From: CAYHOI01 sp964358175
Lineage (GTDB): Bacteria > Margulisbacteria > Riflemargulisbacteria > GWF2-35-9
Direction: 5' to 3'
Assembly (NCBI GenBank): GCA_964358175.1
Contig: CAYHOI010000002.1
Span: 1-56,094 of the forward strand
Length of the DNA: 56,094 bases
Positions 40,230-50,270 of this stretch are shown in pieces. Under the pieces are notes generated by a model. It saw only the letters and a list, made by a program, of their open reading frames with translations, did not search any database and had not been told where the DNA came from. Numbering within the stretch: position 1 is the first letter of the stretch; each line of letters begins with the position of its first letter. The position numbers and the translations under genes are program-made.

Positions 40230-40264
40230 CCCCAGGAAGATAGATTTTGTCTATATTCCTGGGG
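40230..40264 (-). terminator. long stem-loop behind the first giant gene
   Basis: A 15-base inverted repeat with one mismatch (40230-40244 and 40250-40264) and a 5-base loop, 20 bases past the TAA of the upstream giant gene. The stem is strong (CCCCAGGAA pairs with TTCCTGGGG), but no T-tract follows on the minus strand. It may be a Rho-assisted or structural 3' end rather than a classical intrinsic terminator. Confidence 0.5.
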
Positions 40265-40283
40265 AGAGAATAATGCTAAAGCG

Positions 40284-43200
40284 TTACGGCTTCACTTCGA
40301 GGGCGTTAAGCTTTTCTTTATCTTTCGGACTATCGAAACATTTCTTAAGCTCCAAAAACTGACCTGACGTAAGTGTCCCTTGGATCGTGAACCCCGTCAC
40401 TTTTTTCCCTCCAAAGCCAAAGAAGCCTGCTGTTGTGCTTTCGAAGGAAATCTTAGCTCTTAGGTCAGGGAAGGCCTTAAAGAATTTTGTAAACTCAGAA
40501 GGAACCACGTTCCCTGACAGGGAAATCGTTGTTTCTCCTGCAGTCACGAAGTACTTATACAAGTGCATTAATCTCGACGGAGCATGTCCCTTCGCCTGAA
40601 CTGCCTGCTGGCTTGGACTATAGACATTTTCTGTAATGGGTGTAATCAGCAAAGCGTCTATTTGTTCTTTAAACAGCTTCGCGTTACGCCTTTTTGTCTC
40701 ATCATCCAAGTGGAAATTTCCAGAAAAATCTCTCAGTAATTTTGGGTTCAGATAAGTATAGGGTTCGGATGCCGGATCTTGTCTTAGCAACAATGGATCA
40801 CCAATAGCAACAAGAACCCAATCCCCGTCAGTATTCCTATACGACCTAAAAATGCTGAAGTCATTGCTGTCATAACCCAACAACGAAGAGAGTCCATTTT
40901 TCCAGTTTTTGATGATATCGATGCTTGCCGAATCAAAAGTGCGGTTAAGCTCCCCTGATTCGCTACTCTTTAGGATGTCAAGTAGAGATCTCCCCAATGG
41001 GGTTACTTGATCGGTTAGGGTTTGCTCTGACACAACTCCCTCAAATTCTAGCTCAACCCATCCGTCGTTGTAGACGGTTACGTTTGGTGTCTTGATCCCA
41101 AATGCTCTTAGCAGAGCCAGTGAAGCAAGTTGATCAAATCGTGACATGGAGCCTTTGGCTAAACTTTCTTCAAACTTATAAAACAGAGAGTTTGCGTTTT
41201 TATACACACCCATTTGATTGGGTCTTGGAGTAAGGCTTTGTTTCGTTATTTCAGAGAAACGCCTTCCCATTAATGCATCTGTTGTTTCAAATGAGGGTGC
41301 GCCTTTGCTGTGCGGCCCAAGCTCTTTTTTTACAAGCTCCCTTTGGGATGCTCTTGCGTTCTGGATGGTTAGAAATTCACCCGCCACCCCAGTGAGAGGT
41401 GCTGAGTTGGCAGCCTTAATAAAGTCGCGTGAATAGCTCCCTGTGGAAATAATATCCTTAAACACTGCTGGCTGGATAGGCTCAAAATCGGATGCGTGAA
41501 TAGTCTTCACCAGATCCAGCATGTTACGCCTACCAGCATCATCTAGGAGTTCACTTGGTATCAGAGCCATCAGAGGACTCAAAAAGGGTTGAATTTTTGA
41601 CAGGGTCCGTATGATGGACATTTGTTTTTGGGGACTTTTTTCGACTTTGCTCATCTCATGAAGAAGCTTATACGCTGAGAGAAAATAGCCTGCCTTTTCG
41701 CGAGTAGACGTTTTACTTACGTCTTGTGATATCAGCAAGTTTAGTAAAGCCTCAAAGGCACGGCTAGGCAAATTGTGGAAGGTCGTTGAGGCATAGCTTG
41801 ATTTTATCACCGACAGAAGAGTCCCATAGTCGGAGTCCTCAATGATTGTTTTTTGAACGAAATCAAATAGATAGGAAACGTCTTTTGAAAGATGATCCTT
41901 GCCTTGATTTCTCGAACGATATCTCTGAACTCGTTGATCCGTAATGTCTTCAATCGAATCTGTGAGGAGGTCCTTAATAGTATCAAGAGCCTTCTTCATC
42001 AGGTGGGAGTCGACAGGGACAAGTTCGCGAATGGTCTTGCCCAGCTCTTCACGGCCAGTCTTTGAATTCGGGTCAATCACCAAACTGACAATGGATGAGA
42101 GCACATCACTCGCCAAGTTGGGATTTCCTGTTGCCTTATTCTTAAGTGCTTCCACCTGTTCAATAATTGGGATTAGTTTTCTCCCTTCCGGCTTAAATCC
42201 AACAATCCTGAACGAAGGATCAAGCACATAATCGGCAATCTGATTTTCTTTGGTCAGCAAGGCCGTAACATGAGCCGTTACCGCAGCCCCACCATCGGAC
42301 ACGGTCTCTGGCCGAATAAGGATAAAAGAGTTGGTCAGAGGAATTGGGGTGATTACTCCATCAATAGTGGTTGTTCCTTTTGCGCCCTTTGCTAGTTTTT
42401 GAGTGAAGTTAAACGTTCTGTTCTCTCCTTCTTTCGTGTCGTAGAGGGGGAACTGTGCAAGCTTCTCTTTTGTCGTTAGCCCCAATTCAAGCTCACCCTT
42501 TTCATTGATGAATAATGCGATATTTGATGAATAAAGAGGCTTATTTTCGTTTTCGATCAAAGATCGAATTTCAACAAGATGAGGGTTGTGGGTAATCTGT
42601 ATACCTGGGAAATGAGTTTTCTCATCTATTTGCTCACATAAATACTGCAAAAGATAGCTGAGATTGAGCAATTCCGGATCAACCTTCGTTGTGGTTAAGT
42701 GGTCGTCGTAAGTTGTGGCAAGTTGTTCAGCGAGCTCTTTAGGCGTTTCAGTAATGCAGGTTGTAGCGTCATGTTCAATATACCCCACTTTTCCCGAAAC
42801 ATTCTCTGTTCCCTCCCTTAATGCGATTGCAAGGGGGATTGCCCCAAGGCACTCCGACTCAAAATCAGACCCTGGGATTACAGGATCAACAAGACATTGG
42901 TTGTCGTCCGCCCCAAGAATAAGGTCGTTTTTCGGATCCCCTAAAGTAGCGGGATTTCCATCTGGCATCCCTCCTGGGTTAACATTCTCTTGCCCAGCAG
43001 AGTACTCTGTGATACGTAGTGCATTCAGTTTGGGGATCAAAGCGACAAAGCCAAGGGACAAGTCGACTTCCTTGGTGTCTTTCCGAGTCTTTAGGAATGT
43101 TTTTCCTGGCAAATTTACTGTTAGAAAAGAAAGAGGTTTGCCCGCATCGACAACACTTTCAACCCTCGCTGATTCGTTATCTAGGGTATCAGGGTGAACA

Positions 43201-46200
43201 TTTCTAGCCACTGGGATACCATATGTTTTACCTGAGACTAGAGTCATAATCAGATTAGCCCTAATTGATCTTATTTCCAGGTGGTTGAACGTAGTAGAGA
43301 ATAACCAAGAGGGGGTCTCCTTATATCTTTTCTCCATCCGAGACATATAGGAGTGGTCAAGTGGATTACCTCCTTCGCTCTGCGATAGAGCCGCAATATG
43401 CCCGCCGCTGAGGGATGTCGTCTTGAGTCGGGTCGTAGAGACAGATGCCGAGGCTTTCAGTAAATTCGTCATTTCAGTGGCTTCGCTTGTTGTCACATTT
43501 TTCAGAATATCTATAAATATCGGAAGATATGTTTGGAAGTATGGATGCTTTGCGAAATTGGCATAAGTGTCACCAACTATTTTCTGAGATAGTGTACTCA
43601 GCGTAAATAAGACATGCGGAAGATTCCTGATAGAAATATCTTGACCGTAGAGGTCGGACGCAGGGATCCTCAAGCCAGCTCCAGCTCTTGGGTCTGATGA
43701 GGGCGTTTCTTGTATATCTATCTGAAGATCATACTTGTTGCTGTCATAGGCCAAAGCCAACGTACGTGTGAGTTCTTCAAGTTTCTTTAGTCCGTCACTG
43801 GAGATTTCGCTCCCCTTTTCAGCTGACAACGCTTTTTGAATGTCTGATAATGTCTGTTGGATAGAAGCGAAGAGATTAGGATTGCTATTTATGCCTTGGA
43901 TACTGCTAATCACGGAGTCAGCATCAGATGTTGCAAGGGAAATGGACTGGTCTATCGGCCCAAAATTAAGGCTTTCATTTGAAGTCTGTGGCCCTAACAG
44001 AGCTTTGGCCATTGCATTGAGATCCTCATTGCTGACAAGTTTATTTTCATCTTTTCCTCTGAGTTCTTCAAATTTTTTCTCTAAAAGCTGATTGTAGTTC
44101 TTAGGTACAGTATAAATTCTAATCCCAAACTTTCCAGTGGTTGATACCCCGTTTTTATTCCTTTGAGCCGCATCGAGTACTCTGATGAGCATGGGTCTAA
44201 TTTTGGTTGGATAAGTCTTCAGAGCACGATATGCACCGACGTCTTTAAATGGCACAGCCAAATCCTTCACCAACTCTTCGAAAGCCATAACGAGCTTGCT
44301 AAATTCTTTACTCTCATTTTCAGCAAGCATATGCATTTTTTCTAACAAAGTCTTTGACTCTTCAGAAAACAGCGTGTTCGCCCTAATTTTATCGGGCACT
44401 GGGTCTGGGTCTCTCATCAATTTGCCTGTTCGTGGGTTAAACACAGGCGCATACACTTCCGGAATGACTTTTAGGTTCTTGTACTGCCCAGCAAACAGTC
44501 TCCTCAAAGCAGTAACAACGTCAGGATTACTCTCGGTTTCTCTCGGAACGATGAGATAGGTATAGGGCTTGAAGGAAGAGCCGTCGTTATGTAAGTGACT
44601 CAGGAAAGACTCGGTTGGAGTTGAGCTGAGACCTCCACTGTTCCTGATTATTGAATCAACTTCTTTTCCTGAAAGACAAACGCTGATGTGGGATGTGGTG
44701 TCAACAATGTGCGTGTATATTTCCAGAAGACAACTGTGGAAATCTTTAGTAGGCAGGTCAGCTACAGCGTCATTTTGCAATTCTAATAGGTATTTGCCCA
44801 GCTCTTCGCCAGTTCGAGAAGGATTTATTTTATCGAAAAAGCCAAAAAAATGTTCTCTGAAGGCAATACCCTCTGCTGTTTTTTCTGGCAAATCATCGTA
44901 AGCAAATTTCCTTTCAGCGATGCTATCGATCAGATTTTTGTTTATCACAAACTCTGCGGGTATCGTGTCTATTTTTGTGAGTGAAGCATTCGAATCTCCC
45001 GTGATGTTTGCTAATATTTTCTGAAAAACCTCATGAGCTTTTCCGGAAATTTTCTTAGAGTTTGAGGTCATCGTACAAAGAAAGGCGTAGCCCTCTTTTA
45101 TATACTGGAAGCCCAACAAAGCGGCAACCGTGCTGACTGCTACCGCCTTCCCCGGTGTTTTGGCTTGAACAGGTATATCATTCCTGCCATGACGATAGGG
45201 AATAACTTTACCTAGGTTAAGCATAAGGGCATGATTGGGCAACTCATATGTCAAAACATATTCCCCATCGGTAGTCGAAGGGTCTTTGATTGAAATAAGT
45301 GGATTAAGATATGGGGCACATTTTTTAAACTTGTTGTGCATCACCTCCATTTCCATAGCATTTTGGGGATAATCGACCGTTAGCGTGTTTGCATTGATTG
45401 GCTTCTCAGATAGTTGATGCACTTTCATATATGCTTGCGCACGCAGGCTTTTTACATGACCCCCCTCCCACGCATCCCAGAAATTTATAATCTGAAGGTT
45501 TGTACGTAATTTTTGCAAAAATAGAATTCCTAAGTTTGAAACTCCCTTGCTCCGCTGGCCGACGAGGATTGCAACTTGGGCTCCTTTATCCCGCATGAGT
45601 TTGGTTAGCCCATGGATCTTCTTCTCACCAGATACTGGCGAAAGAGTGTCGCCAGGGATAGTCAGCATTTGAGCAAACTGACCCATTGTTTCGTCAAGGA
45701 AAGATTTTTCAAGCATTTGGATTCCACCACCAATAATTCCCGGATCAGAAAAAAGCAATCCGCAATCTTTATTTGCCACTGGAAGAGATAGCATGGTATC
45801 AGATCGGTTTACACTACATCGATTTAAAGTGTTTAAGAACTTTTCTGGCTCAGGAAGGTACACCCTTCCAATCGCAGCCCCTAATTTCAAGGAAGCAGGG
45901 GTGGGCTTTTTGATTTGTCCAAGGAATGCCGCGACGCTTCCAATTTGACCGGATTGTGCAGGTGGATTCTGTGCGGTGCTTATTTTTTCCTCAGCAATAA
46001 GGTACCGACCAGGATAGAGCTCGGTAATTGTGGCAAAAGATTCGCTCTGAACTGTATCTGAATTATTCAGGTTAACGCCACCTTCTGGTATAGCAACTGT
46101 GTATTGGACAATGTTGTGGTTACTCGTTGTTTTGGATATTTTGTAGGAGAGAGTTTTTCCTGCTTCGTCAGCAATAGCTACTTCTGTCTCTCCAATTTTG

Positions 46201-48651
46201 GCGTCTGTAGCACTAAATACTCCACTTTTCACTCCTGCGGCCACCAGACTTTCAAGTAGTGGTGGGAGGCTATCTGCAACTCGCATTATTACAGGATTCT
46301 GGTAGGGAACCTCATATGCGAAAACTTCACTGGTTCCAATCGAAAGAGCACGTTCGATTCGTTTAAGAATTGTCTCAGGAATACTGTGCCTCGTCCCAAG
46401 CTTTTCAATAACTCTATCGACAAAAAACGATAGTCTCGGTTTTATCATCTCAACAACAAACCCCATATTCTTTAAATATTGAGTAGTCGCCTTCGAAAGA
46501 ATAGAAATGGGGATCTCATCTTTACGGATAATGGCTTTTCTTAGAGTCTTGATGTCTTCTTCGGTCAGACTGGTTGCTGGGATGGAGAGAAGTTCCTTTT
46601 CTGTGAACTTTGGCTCTAGCGACAATACCCTATAAGCCATTTTATCTTCCGCTAAGAAACTGTCTTTATCCTTGACCGATATATCACTTAAACGGAGTGA
46701 TCCGTTTCTTTCGAGTGCTTGACCTATGGCAGTTGTCGTCTTTTCTTCGAGACCGAGTTCGGAGAGATACTTAATACAATTTTCAAAATTAAAATGGAGA
46801 ATACGAGAGTTTACTTCTCGTTTAGATGTTTTTGGGAGCAGCCCTTTTTTTATCAAGATCTCCTTACTTTCATCCTCTACTAGCTTCTCCTCTTTTAAAA
46901 GATGCTCGATGTTCTCATAGGGAATGTCTTCAGTGCCTAGGTTTGACTTCGCAATTGAGCCATTATTACAGTATAATTCGCGGAACGACAGTCTTGATGT
47001 AGCTGTCTTGAACTCTTGTAGAATAAGAAGTTTCATCATGTGTGGAAGCAGAGTTGAATTGCTTGACAGAAGAAATGGGCTATTTCTCATATAGTCGATA
47101 GCCAAAGCGGTAATTTCATTTGGGGAGGCATTTTTATGAGCTTTCTTGAGGTCGGAAATAACCGTATTGATAAAAACCTGGAGATTTGCGGTGAATATTA
47201 CTTCTCCGGTTTCATTAAGATAATAGAGAGACTTGCTTTTTTTACCAGTACCAATATCGGCAGGTTTGTCGGGCTCAGTTACTCCAAATCTCGCTCCATG
47301 ACCACCACATAAAGAATGCACGAGCACTTTCTCGTCTCCACTGATGAATTTTCTCTCGATATTCTCAATTGATCCGCCCGCCGAATCAATTGGCGATTCA
47401 GCAAGATTGTAGACTTTCCCAGCAGGATCATTTGGGCCATTTAAGTCTGGTTGAATTTCGGGTTGAGCAAGCCTCTTTGTGATGGCGCAGTTGATTTGAT
47501 CCATGAGGGGTTCTTTAATAACGGCTATTTTTGATCTGTCAATAAAGTTTACAAAGACAGGGAGTAATTTGGCTTTATTGGCCACGATGTCGCTGAAAAA
47601 CTTGGTGAGTGCTGTTTTGTCAGTTTTCTCATTCAATAAAGCAGAGAGGAGGGTGGGAATTTTATTATGATCAACCCCGTAAGGATTGTAGTTCATTTTT
47701 TTCGCTTCCATTGCCATCAAAGTTTTTTCGATTTCCACTTTTTTGGGCATATCTTCATTAAGTCTACGAAGCAACTCGCTGATGAGGCCTAAAACGGGAA
47801 TACTTCTTTGAAAACCAAGATTTTCAGTTTCACAAAGATTAGTAATTTCATTGTCACTATTGAGGTTGAGCTTAAATATTTTTTCAATCACCTCTTTGAT
47901 TATCCTTTTCTCTGATCCATGTAAAGTGTTTACAATTTTGGTGAGTGCTTCAAAAGGAATCATCATAGAATCTGCGTCATTGAGGTCCTTCACTAGGTTC
48001 GAATAACTATCCTTTAGCCCCTCATCGAAAGCTTTAGTGTATTCTGCATCATTAATTAGTTTATGCTGATGCAGCACTTTCAGAGCACCAGGGGTAAGAT
48101 CTTTAAGCTTCACAGGTTTTTCTAATGGTTCGCGTTGAGTGTATTCTGCATCATTAATTATTTTATGCTGATGCAGCACTTTCAGAGCACCAGGGGTAAG
48201 ATCTTTAAGCTTCACANNNNNNNNNNNNNNNNNNNNNNNNNNNNNNNNNNNNNNNNNNNNNNNNNNNNNNNNNNNNNNNNNNNNNNNNNNNNNNNNNNNN
48301 NNNNNNNNNNNNNNNNGGTTTTTCTAATTTGTAACACGCTCTTCGAGAAACAACCCATTTCATAATTTTAATGAAAGCGATTTCGTTAAGGTCAATTAAG
48401 GGCACAGAGACGGCCATTGTTGAAATGTCCTGCATTGTATTTATCGTTCCACCATTCTTGCGAACTGCAACGGCTACTTCCGTTGAAAATTTTCTAGCAT
48501 TATTTAGCTGTAGTAAGCGGCAAGTCTTAAACCAATCTTCCATGGTCTCTTTTGGATCCACTAGTGCCAGTAGCGTCGCTACCTCTTGTATTCGAAGAGA
48601 ATCAAGAGTCTTTTCCTCAATCACCTTATTCTTTAATAGCTTATTACTCAT
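40284..48651 (-). CDS. giant protein with N-terminal 34-residue repeats, interrupted by assembly gap (at least 2755 aa)
   Basis: I join the reading frames on both sides of the N run. The right part (111 codons from ATG 48651, preceded by AAGGAGAT) ends in CC and the left part begins with T, giving one Pro codon in frame. The left part then starts with copies of a 34-residue unit (KLKDLTPGALKVLHQHK...INDAEYT...LEKP). About residue 415 of the minimal protein lies HSLCGGHGARFG, resembling the glycine-rich nucleotide loop of UDPGP-type nucleotidyltransferases. Near 2450 NSLFYKFEESLAKG...LALLRAFGIKTPNV loosely resembles HipA/PI-kinase-like folds. Both are weak. No signal peptide or membrane segment. 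It is first in the block, behind a sigma-28-like promoter with a leader of about 120 bases. Function unknown. Confidence 0.75.
48036..48216 (-). repeat. 102-bp in-frame tandem repeat at the edge of the assembly gap
   Basis: The 79 bases 48036-48114 recur at 48138-48216 with one mismatch (g/t in the base pair coding Leu or Ile after HQHK), a period of 102 bp or 34 codons. The gap begins exactly at the end of the second copy, and the sequence resuming after the gap (GGTTTTTCTAA) equals the first 11 bases of the unit at 48115-48125. The gap therefore holds whole repeat units or nothing. Copy number unknown. Confidence 0.9.
48217..48316. other. assembly gap (100 N)
   Basis: Exactly 100 N, the convention for a gap of unknown size. 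It lies inside the first giant gene, in its tandem repeat. Confidence 0.99.
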
Positions 48652-48779
48652 AACAACATCTCCTTTTCTGCTTATTATTGTTTCAAACGCAATTCCTTAT
48701 TCCAAGCGATCAAGGACTACAGCCTCAAAATCCAAAATACAAATTCAAGAGCCGAGTCATTTCAAGTGCTTATACCAAT

Positions 48780-48806
48780 TTATCGTACCGTTTTTTTCAA
48801 AATTTC
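48780..48806 (-). promoter_or_regulatory. sigma-28-type promoter of the first giant gene
   Basis: GAAATTTT (48799-48806), 11 bases, TACGATAA (48780-48787). The 12 bases after it (ATTGGTATAAGC) match 8 of 12 of CTTAATATGAGC behind the promoter of the 2070-aa gene. Transcription should start near 48773, about 120 bases before ATG 48651. Confidence 0.7.
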
Positions 48807-49070
48807 ACTCAAATGCATCGCATTTTTATGTTATGTCACTGAATGCCGACTATGCTCATCGCAAATACCTCGTTCAACGTCATGACGTGATCCAGCTTTT
48901 CCGATGGCCTGCTTCGATGCAGTTCAGCAACCCTGCTTCGACACAGCAACCGTGGCCAGGCTGGTCGGCGTTCCGTTCTTTTTGATGGCGTACACTGTCG
49001 AGGCTTCTACGAATCAGCTGCGCCATTTACGGTAGACCTATTTCTCTCTATAATTGCCATATTCGTTAGT
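48807..49070. other. intergenic region without recognised gene
   Basis: Between the promoter of the first giant gene and tRNA-Leu. Short open frames exist on both strands, but none has a ribosome site or a recognisable product. Confidence 0.5.
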
Positions 49071-49160
49071 GCCGAAGTGGTGGAATCGGTAGACACGAGG
49101 GACTTAAAATCCCTTGGTTATTAAATAGCCGTGCCGGTTCAAGTCCGGCCTTCGGCACCA
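49071..49160 (+). tRNA. tRNA-Leu (anticodon UAA)
   Basis: The acceptor stem GCCGAAG pairs with CTTCGGC and is followed by the discriminator and an encoded CCA. The anticodon arm AGGGA-CTTAAAA-TCCCT puts TAA at 49105-49107. The long variable arm (about TTGGTTATTAAATAGCCGT) is typical of class II leucine tRNAs, and the T arm is GCCGG-TTCAAGT-CCGGC. It is 90 bases long and complete. Confidence 0.97.
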
Positions 49161-49280
49161 AACGAATAGGTATCGCCGATTTATTGTCCTCACGGCTAAA
49201 AGATCGTCGTAGCGTTTTTCCATCAATGGAAATGATCTCGTGCTCGGTTATTTTGCTCACCGACTGAATCCATATACTAT
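49161..49280 (-). pseudogene. ISAs1-family transposase remnant
   Basis: The minus-strand frame reads IWIQSVSKITEHEIISID followed by GKTLRRSFSREDNKSAI, which matches the catalytic-Asp region of ISAs1-family (H-repeat type) transposases (W..AI....EVIAIDGKTLRRS...KSALH). Only about 35 residues of a protein of roughly 370 remain. The similarity stops about 15 bases from the CCA end of tRNA-Leu, and upstream of IWIQ nothing matches. A dead fragment left by an insertion and deletion next to the tRNA. Confidence 0.7.
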
Positions 49281-49370
49281 GCCCCCTGCTTATGAAATTT
49301 TATCCCCCTTGAAAATATACTGAAATTATGCGCGATTGGCTATTGGCCTTCGATTGGCTCAAACCTGGAT

Positions 49371-49402
49371 CCCCTCATCCGCGAGGATGACAATTTGGAA
49401 CA
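49371..49402. repeat. REP-like intergenic repeat fragment
   Basis: CCTGGATCCCCTCATCCG followed by CGAGGATGACAA looks like the common CCTGGAT-CCCGC-GCGAGGATGACA type of bacterial dispersed repeat. Assigned by resemblance only. The rest of 49281-49528 holds no gene that I can see. Confidence 0.35.
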
Positions 49403-49528
49403 TGGTATCCCCCTGGGATATCATTTGGGTCAATGCCGTGGAACAGGAAATCATGTTCGACGTTTGACTTGTCTTCAGATAATAGGTAAGGTTAACATTG
49501 AGATTGCATGAGGAGCATGGATTAAGTA

Positions 49529-49939
49529 ATGAACACTTCAAGTTTAGAGAAAGCACTAACCTCTTTGGAATCTGCGATACAGATTTACAGACAAGGACTC
49601 GTCCCCCTCGGGTCTCCCGCAGAGGCGTTGCTGCGTGATGGGATCCTTCAACGGTTTGAGTACACCTTTGAGTTGTCTTGGAAAACACTTAAACGCTATT
49701 TGGAAGAATACGGAATTGAACAAGTTGATCGCTTTTCTAATAAGCAGCTCTTTAGAGTTGGATTTGAAAGCGGTCTCTTAACAAGTGCAGAAAAATGGCT
49801 TGACTACTTGTCTCGTCGAAATCTTACAAGCCATGTATATGACGAAGAAACTGCTCAAAAAGTTTATTGCATCATCGAGGATTTTATTGTAGATGTCCAT
49901 TATCTGCTGAAACAGCTAACGCTACGAATAAATGCTTGA
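49529..49939 (+). CDS. HEPN-domain toxin of a HEPN/MNT pair (HI0074-like)
   Basis: A 136-residue nucleotidyltransferase-substrate-binding (HI0074/HEPN-type) protein. The family signature ILQRFEYTFELSWKTLKRYLEEYG is at residues 39-62. The HEPN RNase-like motif Rx4H is present as R97-NLTS-H102. Such proteins act as toxins or RNases that are silenced by a partner MNT protein, which AMPylates a Tyr in the well-studied cases. Y104, two residues after the His (SHVYDE), fits the Rx4HxY form. GAGGAG 12 bases upstream may be the ribosome site. Its stop overlaps the next start by 8 bases, the usual layout of these modules. Confidence 0.85.
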   Translation: MNTSSLEKALTSLESAIQIYRQGLVPLGSPAEALLRDGILQRFEYTFELSWKTLKRYLEEYGIEQVDRFSNKQLFRVGFESGLLTSAEKWLDYLSRRNLTSHVYDEETAQKVYCIIEDFIVDVHYLLKQLTLRINA

Positions 49940-50240
49940 TCTAAAAGCCTCCCATTTATCCATCGTCAAGGCCATCCTAAAGAAACACTTGTCAACCCAA
50001 GAGGTATGGGCTTTTGGATCAAGAGTAAACGGCACAGCGAAGCCTCATTCAGACCTCGACCTTGTTGTTCGAGGTCACTCTGAGATTGATCCAACGAAGA
50101 TATCTATGCTCAGACTAGAATTTGAAGAATCGAACTTGCCCATGCGTATAGACGTTTTGGATTGGAATTCTTTGTCTGATGAATTCAGGGATATTGTCTC
50201 CAAGTCACACATTGCGATTAGTGGCTTCAAGCCCAAATAA
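49932..50240 (+). CDS. MNT minimal nucleotidyltransferase (antitoxin)
   Basis: A 102-residue member of the DNA polymerase beta-like minimal nucleotidyltransferase family. The catalytic motif is intact: GS at 29-30, then D41 and D43 (FGSRVNGTAKPHSDLDLVV), with the third acidic residue D74 in MRIDVLDW. Partner of the HEPN protein encoded just upstream; the expected role is to neutralise it by covalent nucleotide transfer. It ends 30 bases before a convergent gene. Confidence 0.88.
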   Translation: MLDLKASHLSIVKAILKKHLSTQEVWAFGSRVNGTAKPHSDLDLVVRGHSEIDPTKISMLRLEFEESNLPMRIDVLDWNSLSDEFRDIVSKSHIAISGFKPK

Positions 50241-50270
50241 TCTCAGTTCTGAAATCCCCTGACTCGCTCG

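Noticed and set aside
16560..40620. Shared VQAKGxAP string in the first and last giant proteins as a docking motif
   Set aside because: A 7-of-8 match is expected by chance across more than 12,000 residues, and flanks do not align.
48036..48216. CRISPR array
   Set aside because: The repeat is 102 bp, in frame and coding, without spacers; no cas gene in the window.
48371..48985. A 204-codon plus-strand open frame
   Set aside because: Its first half is antisense to the first giant gene and it crosses that gene's promoter; no ribosome site.
49141..49160. Tandem copy of the tRNA-Leu 3' end as an att site downstream
   Set aside because: I searched by eye through 49160-52733 and found no second copy.
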